NCBI GenBank assembly: GCA_965261585.1
Contig: CBDHDN010000043.1
Span: forward strand, 1 to 64,000
DNA length: 64,000 bases
Source: CBDHDN01 sp965261585
GTDB taxonomy: Bacteria > Pseudomonadota > Alphaproteobacteria > UBA6615
Reading direction: 5' to 3'
Shown piece after piece: positions 1 through 8,448 of this stretch. Each line of letters opens with the position of its first letter. Position 1 is the first letter of the stretch. Below the pieces are notes generated by a model. It saw only the letters and a program-made list of their open reading frames with translations. It had not been told where the DNA came from and did no database searches. The position numbers were made by a program, and so were the translations under genes.

Positions 1-500
1 GGCGCCAGGTTGACGAGCCAGAACGGGAACACCGGGATGAGCCGCAGGAACAGCAGATAGTTGAACGCGTTCTCCTGAAACCCCGCCTCCATCTTGGCGA
101 GGAACGGCCCGGCCCGCTCACGCAGCAGCGCGCCAAGCGTAGTCTTGGCGACGATGAACAGCGCCGTCGCTCCCACGGTCGCGGCAAAGACGACGTATGT
201 GCCGGCGAGCACCGTACCGAACAGAAAGCCGCCGGTCAGGGTCATGACGGCGCCGGACGGTGGGAAGGCGACGATCGCCACGGCGTAGACGACGACGTAT
301 GTGGCGGCGGCGAGCACCGTGTTGGCGCCGACCCAGCCCTGCAACTCGGCCCGGTGCGTGCGCAGCGCATCCACGGTCAAGTATCGGTTCAGGCCGAGCG
401 CGAAGAACACGACGATACCGACGACCAGCACGGCGAGCGGCCACAACCGTCTGGCCAGCGGCCGGCCGACTGCGGCCCCATTGCTTCGCACATCCATCAT
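1..500 (-). CDS. VTT/DedA-like (TVP38/TMEM64) membrane protein, partial
   Basis: The reverse-strand frame starts at the ATG at 500 (a second ATG follows at 497) and runs off the window at base 1, so the C-terminus is missing. A hydrophobic helix lies near residues 18-34. It is followed by the stretch FPPSGAVMTLTGGFLFG and, at the window edge, LRLIPVFPFWLVN. Both are typical of the SNARE-associated/VTT domain, a family of polytopic inner-membrane proteins linked to lipid scrambling and membrane homeostasis. The exact substrate is unknown. The gene is divergent from rpmH, with about 180 bp between them. Family assignment is by motif only. Confidence 0.75.
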   Translation of the reverse strand, partial: MMDVRSNGAAVGRPLARRLWPLAVLVVGIVVFFALGLNRYLTVDALRTHRAELQGWVGANTVLAAATYVVVYAVAIVAFPPSGAVMTLTGGFLFGTVLAGTYVVFAATVGATALFIVAKTTLGALLRERAGPFLAKMEAGFQENAFNYLLFLRLIPVFPFWLVNLA

Positions 501-606
501 GTCGGAATCTTGATGCCCATCCGCCAGACAACGTGGGACCGCCGCAAAGCCCCGGCCACTCACCAATGCGTGAAGCGCGCCCCCGGCCGAGGCGCCTTTC
601 GCCACA

Positions 607-635
607 TTGACTCAACCTAGGCCACCCCGTATACA
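607..635 (+). promoter_or_regulatory. sigma70-type promoter for the rpmH operon
   Basis: TTGACT at 607-612 and TATACA at 630-635 are separated by 17 bp. This is close to the vegetative consensus and lies 45 bp upstream of the rpmH start. The rest of 501-679 holds no gene and no obvious DnaA boxes. Confidence 0.7.
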
Positions 636-679
636 GCCCGACTGCTTTTCGTTGATCCCGCGAAGCATGGAGCCACAAC

Positions 680-814
680 GTGAAGAGAACCTTTCAGCCA
701 AGTGTGCTGGTTCGCAAGCGTCGCCACGGCTTTCGTGCCCGTATGAAGACCGTCGGCGGTCGCCGCGTCCTGGCGCGGCGCCGGGCGAAGGGTCGCAAGC
801 GGCTGACGGCGTAG
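680..814 (+). CDS. rpmH: 50S ribosomal protein L34
   Basis: Forty-four codons starting at GTG give MKRTFQPS followed by RKRRHGFRARM and ending KGRKRLTA, an almost canonical L34. L34 is a small, very basic protein of the large ribosomal subunit. The GTG start is fixed by the conserved MKRT N-terminus. It is the first gene of the conserved rpmH-rnpA-yidD-yidC block and lies 33 bp upstream of rnpA. A strong promoter (607-635) precedes it. Confidence 0.95.
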   Translation: MKRTFQPSVLVRKRRHGFRARMKTVGGRRVLARRRAKGRKRLTA

Positions 815-847
815 CTGGCACCGCGCGGCGAGCACCAGGTATGGTCG

Positions 848-1291
848 ATGGCCCAGACCCTGGAGCGACTTAAGAAACGGCCAGAGTTCTTGCGCGTTGC
901 CGCCGGCCGCCGCAAATGGGCGACGCCAAGCGTCGTCTTGCAGGTGGCCGTGCGTCGGCATGAACCGGACGACGCGGTCCCGGCCGACGGTATCCGGGTC
1001 GGCGGCGTTCATGCCGACGGCATTCGTGTTGGCTATACGGCGAGTCGCAAGGTCGGTGGCGCCGTGGCGCGCAACCGGGCCCGGCGGCGTTTGCGTGCCG
1101 CGGCGGCGACGGTGTTGCCGCAGCACGCGGCGAGCGGAGCGGATTATGTGATGATTGCGAGAGCGGGTACCCTCAAGCGACCGTTCGCAGGGTTGGTCGG
1201 CGACCTTGAAGAGGCGCTGCGGCGCCTCCAAATGTGGCAGGCCGCGCCGCCAGGCGAGGATCCCGAGACGACGTCCGGAAGGCGCTCATGA
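848..1291 (+). CDS. rnpA: ribonuclease P protein component
   Basis: The 147-residue protein begins with LERLKKRPEFLRVAAGRRKWA and contains the RNR signature in AVARNRARRRLR. This is the protein cofactor of RNase P, which with the catalytic RNA matures the 5' ends of tRNAs. The central section carries an internal repeat (PADGIRVG then HADGIRVG, about residues 46-62), so the protein is slightly longer than the usual 120-135 residues. The stop overlaps the yidD start (ATGA), which implies translational coupling. Confidence 0.93.
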   Translation: MAQTLERLKKRPEFLRVAAGRRKWATPSVVLQVAVRRHEPDDAVPADGIRVGGVHADGIRVGYTASRKVGGAVARNRARRRLRAAAATVLPQHAASGADYVMIARAGTLKRPFAGLVGDLEEALRRLQMWQAAPPGEDPETTSGRRS

Positions 1292-1560
1292 GTCGCGCTG
1301 GCCAGTTCGCATCGATCCTGATCGGGGCGCTGATTCGCTGTTATCAGTTGTTCCTGTCGCCGGTGCTGGGCACCAACTGCCGCTACGAGCCAAGCTGCTC
1401 GCACTACACGCACGAGTCGGTGCAACAGCACGGGCCGGTGCGCGGCCTGTGGCTTGGCACCAGGCGCATTCTGCGCTGCCATCCGTGGGGCGGCGCCGGC
1501 TATGACCCGGTGCCGGAGCCGGAGCCCGCGGCGGCACGCCGCCGGGCCGGCTGCCGCTGA
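1288..1560 (+). CDS. yidD: membrane protein insertion efficiency factor YidD
   Basis: The start at 1288 overlaps the rnpA stop in ATGA and gives a 90-residue product. It has the core LIRCYQLFLSPVLGTNCRYEPSCSHY, with CxxxPSC-type cysteines, and the HPWGGAGYDPVP ending typical of YidD. YidD is a small membrane-associated protein that helps YidC/SecYEG insert proteins. A longer reading frame from 1234 would overlap rnpA by 58 bp and is less likely. yidC follows 11 bp downstream. Confidence 0.93.
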   Translation: MSRAGQFASILIGALIRCYQLFLSPVLGTNCRYEPSCSHYTHESVQQHGPVRGLWLGTRRILRCHPWGGAGYDPVPEPEPAAARRRAGCR

Positions 1561-1571
1561 CGGCCGCACCG

Positions 1572-3299
1572 ATGGACCAGAAGAACCTCATCCTCGCGAT
1601 CGTGGTCTCGTTGATCATCCTGTTGGGCTGGCAGTTCTTCATCGCCGCGCCGCAGCAGGAGGAGGCGCGCCAGGCGACGCTGCTGCGCCAGCAGCAGGAG
1701 TCGGCAGCGCAGGCGCCGGGCCCCGACGGGCTGCCGTTGCCGCGCCAGGGGCCGGGCGTGACCTTTGCGCCCGATCGTGACGCCGTCGTCGAACAGTCGG
1801 TCCGCGTGCCCATCGAGACGCCGTCGCTGCGCGGTTCCATCAACCTCATCGGTGCCCGGCTGGACGACCTGACCCTGGTTCGCTTCCGCGACACCATCGA
1901 GCCGGACAGCCCGCTCGTGACGTTGCTGTCGCCGGTCGGCGCGACCGATCCGTACTTCGCCGAGTTCGGCTGGGTCGACGGCACCGGCAACGCCTATGGC
2001 GGCGGCACGACGCCGTGGCAGACCAGCGAGGCGGCGCTGCACAACGGCGATCCGCTGATCCTGCAGTGGCGCGACGAGACGGGTCTGACGTTCACCCGCA
2101 CGATCGCGGTCGACGAGAACTACATGTTCACGATCACCCAGCGGGTCGAGAACGACAGCGACCGGCCGGTGCGCCTGCACCCGTTCGGCCGCGTCACGCG
2201 CATCAACACGCCGGACACGCTGGGCTTCTATATCCTGCACGAGGGGCCGATCGGCGTCTTCAACTCGACGCTGGACGAGGTCGACTACGACGACCTGCAA
2301 GACGATGGCCCGGTCACCAAACAGACCGTGGGCGGCTGGATCGGCATCACCGACAAGTACTGGCTGGCCGCCCTGGTGCCGGACCAGGGCGAAACGTTCG
2401 ATACGCGTTTCATCCATACCTTGAACGACGGCGTCGACCGCTACCAGGCCGACTATCTGGGCCGCGAATACGTCGTCGAGCGGGGTGCCACGGTGACGGT
2501 GACGAACCGCCTGTTCGCCGGCGCCAAGCAGATCCAGCTGCTCGACCACTACGCCGAGACGCTGGGCATCGACCGCTTCGACTTCGCCATCGACTTCGGC
2601 TGGTTCTTCTTCCTGACCAAGCCGTTGATGATGGGCCTGATCTGGATCGGCCACCGCGTCGGTAATTTCGGCATCGCCATCCTGCTGCTTACCGTCGCGG
2701 TCAAGGCGGTATTCTTCCCGCTTGCCAACAAGTCCTACAGGTCGATGAGCCGGATGAAGGCGCTGCAGCCGAAGATGCAGGAGCTGCGCGCGAAGTATTC
2801 CGAGGACAAGCAGCTGATGCAGAAGGAGCTGATGGCGCTGTACAAGCGCGAGAAGGTCAACCCGGTCTCCGGCTGCCTGCCCGTGGTCATCCAGATCCCG
2901 GTGTTCTTCGCGCTTTACAAGGTGCTGTTCGTGTCGATCGAGATGCGCCAGGCGCCGTTCTTCGGCTGGATCCAGGATCTGTCGGTGCAGGACCCGACGA
3001 CGGTGTTCAACCTGTTCGGGTTGATCCCGTTCGACCCGCCGAGCTTCCTCGCGCTCGGCGCCTGGCCGCTGATCATGGGCCTGTCGATGTTCCTGCAGCA
3101 GAAGCTGAACCCGCAGCCGGCCGACCCGATGCAGGCGAAGATCTTCCTGATGATGCCGGTGATGTTCACGATCTTCCTGGCCAGATTCCCGGCCGGCCTG
3201 GTGATCTACTGGTCCTGGAACAACATCCTGTCGATCGCCCAACAGTACGCCATCATGCGGCGCGCCGGCGTGACGATCAGCGGCAAGCGCACCGCCTGA
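1572..3299 (+). CDS. yidC: membrane protein insertase YidC
   Basis: This 575-residue protein has the layout of Gram-negative YidC (Oxa1 family). An N-terminal membrane anchor lies near residues 5-25, followed by a large periplasmic beta domain (about 60-330). The conserved membrane core contains MKALQPKMQELRAKYSEDKQ and PVSGCLPVVIQIPVFFALYKVL. It inserts proteins into the inner membrane alone or with SecYEG. Its place after yidD and before engB is the usual alphaproteobacterial order. No irregularities were seen. Confidence 0.97.
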   Translation: MDQKNLILAIVVSLIILLGWQFFIAAPQQEEARQATLLRQQQESAAQAPGPDGLPLPRQGPGVTFAPDRDAVVEQSVRVPIETPSLRGSINLIGARLDDLTLVRFRDTIEPDSPLVTLLSPVGATDPYFAEFGWVDGTGNAYGGGTTPWQTSEAALHNGDPLILQWRDETGLTFTRTIAVDENYMFTITQRVENDSDRPVRLHPFGRVTRINTPDTLGFYILHEGPIGVFNSTLDEVDYDDLQDDGPVTKQTVGGWIGITDKYWLAALVPDQGETFDTRFIHTLNDGVDRYQADYLGREYVVERGATVTVTNRLFAGAKQIQLLDHYAETLGIDRFDFAIDFGWFFFLTKPLMMGLIWIGHRVGNFGIAILLLTVAVKAVFFPLANKSYRSMSRMKALQPKMQELRAKYSEDKQLMQKELMALYKREKVNPVSGCLPVVIQIPVFFALYKVLFVSIEMRQAPFFGWIQDLSVQDPTTVFNLFGLIPFDPPSFLALGAWPLIMGLSMFLQQKLNPQPADPMQAKIFLMMPVMFTIFLARFPAGLVIYWSWNNILSIAQQYAIMRRAGVTISGKRTA

Positions 3300-3309
3300 T
3301 CCCGTTGAT

Positions 3310-3939
3310 ATGGAGACCGCGGAGGCGCTCGCGTTCGGCCGCTGGCTGTTCGCCCAGGAGTGCCGGTTCCTGTACGGCGTCGCGACCCTGTCGGCGCTGC
3401 CCGAGCCGGGCCTGCCGGAGGTCGCGGTGGCCGGCCGCTCGAACGTCGGCAAGTCGAGCCTGATCAACGCCCTGACCGGGCGCCGCACGCTCGCCCGTAC
3501 GAGCACGACGCCGGGCCGCACCCAGCAGCTCAACTTCTTCTCGCTGGGCGGCCGGCTGCTGCTCGTCGACCTGCCGGGCTATGGCTACGCGCGGGTATCG
3601 AAGCGCGCCGTCGCCGATTGGACGGCGCTGGTCGAGGACTATCTGAAGGGCCGGCCGACGCTGCGCCGGCTGTGCCTGCTGATCGACGCGCGCCGCGGCA
3701 TCAAAGACGCCGACGCGACCCTCATGGACATGCTGGACGCCACCGCCGTCGGCTACCGCATCGTGCTGACCAAGACGGACCAGCTGAGCGCGCCGGCGAT
3801 CGCAGCGCTGCACGACGAGGTCGCCACGGCGCTGACCAAGCGGCCGGCGGCGGTACCGACGCCACTCGCCACCAGCGCGCGCAGCGGCGCCGGCATCGCC
3901 GAGCTGCGCGGCGAGCTTGCCGCCTTGGCGGGCGCCTAG
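3310..3939 (+). CDS. engB: ribosome biogenesis GTP-binding protein EngB (YihA/YsxC)
   Basis: This 209-residue GTPase shows the P-loop GRSNVGKSS (G1), the switch region TPGRTQQLNFF (G2), DLPGYGYA (G3) and TKTDQL (G4). These identify the TrmE-Era-EngA-YihA subgroup. EngB acts in large-subunit ribosome assembly. It starts 10 bp after yidC, consistent with co-transcription, and argB follows after 84 bp. Confidence 0.95.
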   Translation: METAEALAFGRWLFAQECRFLYGVATLSALPEPGLPEVAVAGRSNVGKSSLINALTGRRTLARTSTTPGRTQQLNFFSLGGRLLLVDLPGYGYARVSKRAVADWTALVEDYLKGRPTLRRLCLLIDARRGIKDADATLMDMLDATAVGYRIVLTKTDQLSAPAIAALHDEVATALTKRPAAVPTPLATSARSGAGIAELRGELAALAGA

Positions 3940-4023
3940 CGTTTCCGTTATGGTCCCGGCCGGGCGTGGCACCGGGCACGCTGCCACGATCAGGATCGGG
4001 GCCATCAGGAGGGGCCCATCACC

Positions 4024-4944
4024 ATGAGCGAGGGCTGGCAGGGGTCGACCAAGGAGCTGCTGGCGAAGGCCGGCGTGCTGTCCGAAGCGCTGCCGTTCAT
4101 GCGGCGCTATGCCGGCAAGACGTTCGTCATCAAATATGGCGGCCATGCCATGGGCGACGCGGCACTGGCGTCGTCGTTCGCGAGCGACGTCGCGCTGTTG
4201 AAGCAGGTCGGCATCAACCCGCTGGTCGTGCATGGCGGCGGCCCGCAGATCGGCGCCCTGCTCGACCGCTTGAAGATCAAGAGCGAGTTCGTCGACGGCC
4301 TGCGCGTGACCGACCGCGACACGGTCGACATCGTCGAGATGGTCTTGTCGGGCTCGATCAACAAGTCCATCGTCCAGGCCATCAACGCCGCCGGCGGCCG
4401 GGCCGTCGGGCTGTCGGGCAAGGATGGCGGGCTGGTGCGCGCCCGCAAGCTGCGACGCACCCGCGCCGACCCGGACTCCAACATCGAGAAGATCCTCGAC
4501 CTCGGCTTTGTCGGCGAGCCGACCGAGATCGACCCCTATGTGCTGGAGGCGCTGTCGCGCTCCGACATCATCCCGGTGATCGCGCCGATCGGTGTCGGCA
4601 CGAGGGGCGAGACGTTCAACATAAATGCCGACACGGTGGCCGGCGCCATTGCCGGCGCGATCGACGCAACACGCCTGTTGATGCTGACCGACGTCGCCGG
4701 GGTGCTCGAAGGCACGGGCGAGGTGATTGCCGACATGTCGGCCGACGAGGCACGGGCCTACATTGACAACGGCACGATCGGCGGCGGCATGATCCCGAAG
4801 GTGGAGACCTGCATCAAGGCGATCCGCGAGGGCGTCGGCGCCACGGTCATCATGGACGGCCGCACCGAGCACGCGCTGTTGCTGGAGATCTTCACCGGCC
4901 ACGGCGTCGGCACCGCGATCTGGGACAAGCGTCCGGACGGATAA
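4024..4944 (+). CDS. argB: acetylglutamate kinase
   Basis: This is a 306-residue amino-acid kinase. It has KYGGHAM at about residues 39-45 (phosphate binding), HGGGPQIGALLDRL (acetylglutamate site) and the C-terminal GGGMIPKVETC signature. It phosphorylates N-acetyl-L-glutamate, the second step of arginine synthesis, in the cytoplasm. An AGGAGGGG ribosome-binding site lies just upstream of the ATG at 4024. argB next to engB is common in Alphaproteobacteria. Confidence 0.96.
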   Translation: MSEGWQGSTKELLAKAGVLSEALPFMRRYAGKTFVIKYGGHAMGDAALASSFASDVALLKQVGINPLVVHGGGPQIGALLDRLKIKSEFVDGLRVTDRDTVDIVEMVLSGSINKSIVQAINAAGGRAVGLSGKDGGLVRARKLRRTRADPDSNIEKILDLGFVGEPTEIDPYVLEALSRSDIIPVIAPIGVGTRGETFNINADTVAGAIAGAIDATRLLMLTDVAGVLEGTGEVIADMSADEARAYIDNGTIGGGMIPKVETCIKAIREGVGATVIMDGRTEHALLLEIFTGHGVGTAIWDKRPDG

Positions 4945-4956
4945 GGCGGCGGCGCC

Positions 4957-5180
4957 GGCATCCTTCGACAGGCTCAGGATGAGGGCTTAGGGCAATGCCG
5001 CGCAGGCGCACCGCCGGTGCCCCCCACGCCTCACCCTGAGCTGTCGAAGGGCGTATCCCGGGAGCCGCCACCCGGGCCACCGCGCAGCGCCCGCATCCTT
5101 CAACAAGCTCAGGATGAGGGCTTACGGGCAGTGCCGAGCAACGCCTCGCGAACGCCTCACCCTGAGCCTGTCGAAGGGTG
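4957..5180. repeat. cluster of four REP-like repeats (TTCGACAGGCTCAGG family)
   Basis: Four copies of a roughly 22-bp motif lie between argB and the DUF2336 gene. CCTTCGACAGGCTCAGGATGA and its variant with AACAAGCTC occur at about 4961-4982 and 5097-5119. The opposite orientation, CACCCTGAG(C)CTGTCGAAGG, occurs at about 5031-5050 and 5158-5178. They alternate in orientation, so the transcript could form stem-loops. The same family recurs at 27529-27646, 32818-32912 and, in diverged form, 63111-63165. No gene is seen here. Confidence 0.8.
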
Positions 5181-5210
5181 GCCGCAGGGGCAGCGACGGC
5201 GCCCCGCGCG

Positions 5211-6542
5211 TCAGGCCATCTCGGTGATGAATTCGAGCTGCCATTCGAGCTCGTCGGCGGCGAGCGGGTAGCGGCTGGCGCCGGCACCGATGACGGCAGC
5301 GGGGGCGACGCCCGCGAGCTGTTGCTGCAGGCGGGTCGCCAGGCCGATGCTGAGGCCGGCCTGCCAGGCGAGCGCCAGCATGCTCTTGGCGTCGTGCATG
5401 CCAATGACACGCGAGACGACGGTCGCCGGCACCTTGGCCAGCGCGGCGATGGCGGCAATGACCAACGGGCGCTCGCCGGCCCTGAGCGCGTCGGCGACGG
5501 CGGCCTCGTCGAGCTTGCCCGCGGCCAGCAGGGCCTGCACGCGCTCGCCCGCGCTTGTCCGCTCGCACTTGGCCCAATCGGGATCGAACTTGCCGTCGCC
5601 CAATGCCGCGCCGGCGGGCCCGTCGGCCTCTCCCACATCGTCCTCGCCCACGTCGTCTTCGGACGACTCGGTCGTGAGACGGCGGTCGCCGATCTCGGCC
5701 ACCGCCTTGACCATCTGGGCGTCGAGGTCGGCGCGGTTCTGCAGCTCGTGCAGCAGCGGGTGGGCGACGAAGCGGGCGAGCCGTATGGCGGCGCCGACGG
5801 GCAGCCGCGGCCGGCGCACCAGCGGCGCGTGCCAGGGCGGCACGTCGACGGCGCCCTCGATGATGCGGTCGAGCGTCTCCTCGCGCACCTGGGCACTGTC
5901 GTTGCCGAGCAGGTCGGCGACGGCCGCCACGTCGCCGGCCGCGGCGATGGCGTCAGCAACGTCGCCGCTGACCGCATCGCGGTGGGAGATCGCCCGGAGC
6001 GCACCTTGCACCGTGGTCGAACGGATGATCGCCAGGAGATCGGCGTCGGTCAGCACCGGCGAGTAGCGCAACACCGGGCCGCAGACCGCGAGCTCGTCGT
6101 CGCGGGCCAGGATGCTGATGACCCCGGCGGGCGCGTTGGCCTGGTCCTGCAGCGCCTCGGCCACGAGCTGGCGCACGCGCACGACCTGGTCGCGCGCCAG
6201 CACCTCGAGCGCCTGAACGGTCAACTTGTAGAGGTTGCCGCGGATATGCGGCATCAGCTCCGGCGTCAGGCGGGCGATCTTGGCCGCCAGCTCCTCGCGC
6301 ACCGCCGCGTCCGCGTCGCGCGCCAGCACCAAATCGGCGTGACGCGGCGCGCCGTCGTTGACGGCGATCTCGCGCCGCACCTCGGCCACCGGATCCTCGG
6401 CCAGGAAATAGAGGATTTCCGGCCGCACATCGCCGCGCGCGGCCAGCGCACGGCGCTCCTTGACATCGCCGTCGCTGGCCAGACGCTTGGCGTCCGCATA
6501 GCTGATGCGCGCCGGCAACACGCTGGTCGTGCGCTCGCTCAT
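5211..6542 (-). CDS. DUF2336 domain-containing protein
   Basis: This 443-residue, mostly helical protein has HEAT-like repeats (for example REILYFLAEDPVAEVRREIA and LVLARDADAAVREELAAKIARL), characteristic of the alphaproteobacterial DUF2336 family. Its biochemical role is not established. The family often sits beside signalling genes, as here. The ATG at 6542 overlaps the stop of the upstream GGDEF gene (ATGA), so the two were one operon. An acidic insert with the doubled unit EDDVG lies near residue 300. Confidence 0.85.
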   Translation of the reverse strand: MSERTTSVLPARISYADAKRLASDGDVKERRALAARGDVRPEILYFLAEDPVAEVRREIAVNDGAPRHADLVLARDADAAVREELAAKIARLTPELMPHIRGNLYKLTVQALEVLARDQVVRVRQLVAEALQDQANAPAGVISILARDDELAVCGPVLRYSPVLTDADLLAIIRSTTVQGALRAISHRDAVSGDVADAIAAAGDVAAVADLLGNDSAQVREETLDRIIEGAVDVPPWHAPLVRRPRLPVGAAIRLARFVAHPLLHELQNRADLDAQMVKAVAEIGDRRLTTESSEDDVGEDDVGEADGPAGAALGDGKFDPDWAKCERTSAGERVQALLAAGKLDEAAVADALRAGERPLVIAAIAALAKVPATVVSRVIGMHDAKSMLALAWQAGLSIGLATRLQQQLAGVAPAAVIGAGASRYPLAADELEWQLEFITEMA

Positions 6543-8384
6543 GGCGTCAAGGCCGGGGTCTTGTCGGACACGGGGCACGCGGCGGCCGGCGCCATGGCAT
6601 AGCGGTTCTTACCGGCGTGCTTGGCCTGATACATGGCGGCGTCGGCACGCTGCAGGACGGCCTCGGCCGCCTCGTCGCCGGCCGGCTCGAACCCGGCGAT
6701 GCCAATCGACATACCGAGCGGCGAGGCCTCACAAGGCGCATTCTCGGCCAACGCGCCGAGCCGCGCCAACAGCTCGCTTGCGCGCTGACAGGCGCCGACC
6801 GCATCGACGCCGCTGAGCCACAGCGCGAACTCGTCGCCGCCGAGGCGCGCCGCCAGATCGTAGGTTCGGCAGCACGCGCGCAGGAGATCGGCGACGGCGC
6901 ACAGCAGCGCGTCGCCGCGCTGATGGCCGTAGCGGTCGTTGATCGGCTTGAAGTTGTCGAGGTCGATATAGAGCAGCACGCCGGGTTGCCGTTCGCGCCG
7001 CGCCCGGTCGAGCGCGCCTTCGAGCTCGGCCTCGCAGGCGCGCCGATTGAGCAGGCCGGTCAGGCCGTCGGTGCGCGACAGCCGTTCAAGCTCGCGCTGG
7101 TCGGCGATCTGGCGCAGCGCGATGCCGAGCGGCGCGGCGACGGCGTCGAGCAGCGCGCCTTCATCGTCGCTCCACGCCGTACCGTCGCCGTCGCGTACGA
7201 TGGCGACGGCCCCGTTGGCGACGCCGCGATAGGAGGTCGGCCGGGCCAGCACCCGGCAGCCGTCGACACTTCCGTCGAGCCTTTCCTCGACACCGGCCAG
7301 CGCGGCCGCAACCGCGACGCTGCGCGGCTCGTCGAACCAGTCGCCGTGGCGGGCGGCGAGCACGAGCGCCGCCTCCGGCCCGGTTCGGAATACGCCGGCC
7401 GCCGTCGACGTCGCCCGGCCGAGCGCCGTCGCCGCGGCGTCGAGCATGGCAGCGGGGCGCACCTCCTCACGGATCTGGCGGACGATGTAGGCGACGACCT
7501 GTTCACGGTTGCGGACGCGCGCCAGCTCGGCATCGCGCAGCCGCTCGGCCGAGCGCCGTCGCCGCGGCGTCGAGCATGGCAGCGGGGCGCACCTCCTCAC
7601 GGATCTGGCGGACGATGTAGGCGACGACCTGTTCACGGTTGCGGACGCGCGCCAGCTCGGCATCGCGCAGCCGCTCGGCCGTCACGTCGTGGCACAGGCC
7701 GCGGGCCCCGCACCAAGTGCCGGTCTGGTCGAACACGGGCTTGGCCGAGGCCAGCAGGCAGGCCTCGCGGCCCGCCGCGTCGCGCACCCAGATCTGCGCT
7801 TGATGGCAGCGTTCGCGCGCCTCGAAGACAACGCTGTCGCCGGCCTCGCCGCCGACCAGGAGAGACCGCGGCCGCATGCCGACGAGCTCGTCCGCCGGAT
7901 AGCCAAGCGCGCCCTGGGGCGAGACGAAGACGAAGGCACCATCGGCGCCGGTCTCCCAGGCGAAGTCGCTCGAGATCTCGACCAGATCGCGGTAGCGCTG
8001 GCGCGAGTCGACGAGGGCGAGCCGCATGTTCGTGTCGAGCGTTGCATCGCGCAGCAGCGCCAACACCTGGTCACGGCCGTCCGGCAGGACGGCGGCCTCG
8101 AGCCATTTCTTGCCGCCGCCGCCGGCCACCTCGACCCGTTCAACGAGCGCTTCCCCGGTGCCGAGCACCGTTGCGGCGAGGCGCGCCAGGGCGCGCCGCA
8201 GGACCGGCTTGCGGCCGCTCTCGAGCAACTGGCCGAGCGCCCGGCCGGCCGCATTGGCGCCGCGTACGGCGCCGCCGCGCGACAGCGCCAGGGCCGGAGC
8301 AGGATGTGCCGCCAGCGCCGCCGCCGAGGCGGCCAGCGCCGGGATCTCCGTCGTCAAATCGGTATCAGCCGGCGCAGCAGGCAT
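6539..8384 (-). pseudogene. PAS-GGDEF diguanylate cyclase, frameshifted by a tandem duplication
   Basis: The N-terminal frame (from ATG 8384) holds a PAS-like sensory region (YRDLVEISSDFAWETGADGAFVFVSPQ). The C-terminal frame holds a GAF-like section and a GGDEF domain with the intact active-site motif RLGGDEF and an RTYD inhibitory (I) site five residues upstream. The two frames are separated by an exact 130-bp direct duplication (7421-7550 / 7551-7680). Because 130 is not a multiple of three, the reading frame is lost. Removing one copy restores one 571-residue protein. As written, translation from 8384 stops at 7503 before the GGDEF domain. It lies 64 bp after an EAL gene and overlaps the DUF2336 start. 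Confidence 0.88.
7421..7680. repeat. exact 130-bp tandem duplication inside the GGDEF gene
   Basis: Bases 7421-7550 and 7551-7680 are identical over all 130 positions. The five bases CGGCC precede copy 1 and also end each copy, so short homology at the junction could have produced the duplication. It shifts the frame of the diguanylate cyclase by one. Confidence 0.97.
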
Positions 8385-8448
8385 GGTGGCACCAGGATCG
8401 GACGTTCGTGGCGTGGGCTCGCCCCGGCGAGGATGTAGCGGCCAATCC

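Noticed and set aside
500..680. Replication origin next to rpmH
   Set aside because: rpmH is near oriC in some bacteria, but there are no DnaA boxes or AT-rich unwinding region here and dnaA is absent.
1500..3533. Long reverse-strand open frame (677 codons) opposite yidC
   Set aside because: Antisense shadow of a clearly coding gene in high-GC DNA; Arg/His/Asp-rich composition with no domain.
3277..4902. Reverse-strand 541-codon frame opposite engB-argB
   Set aside because: Shadow frame; both forward genes are fully conserved.
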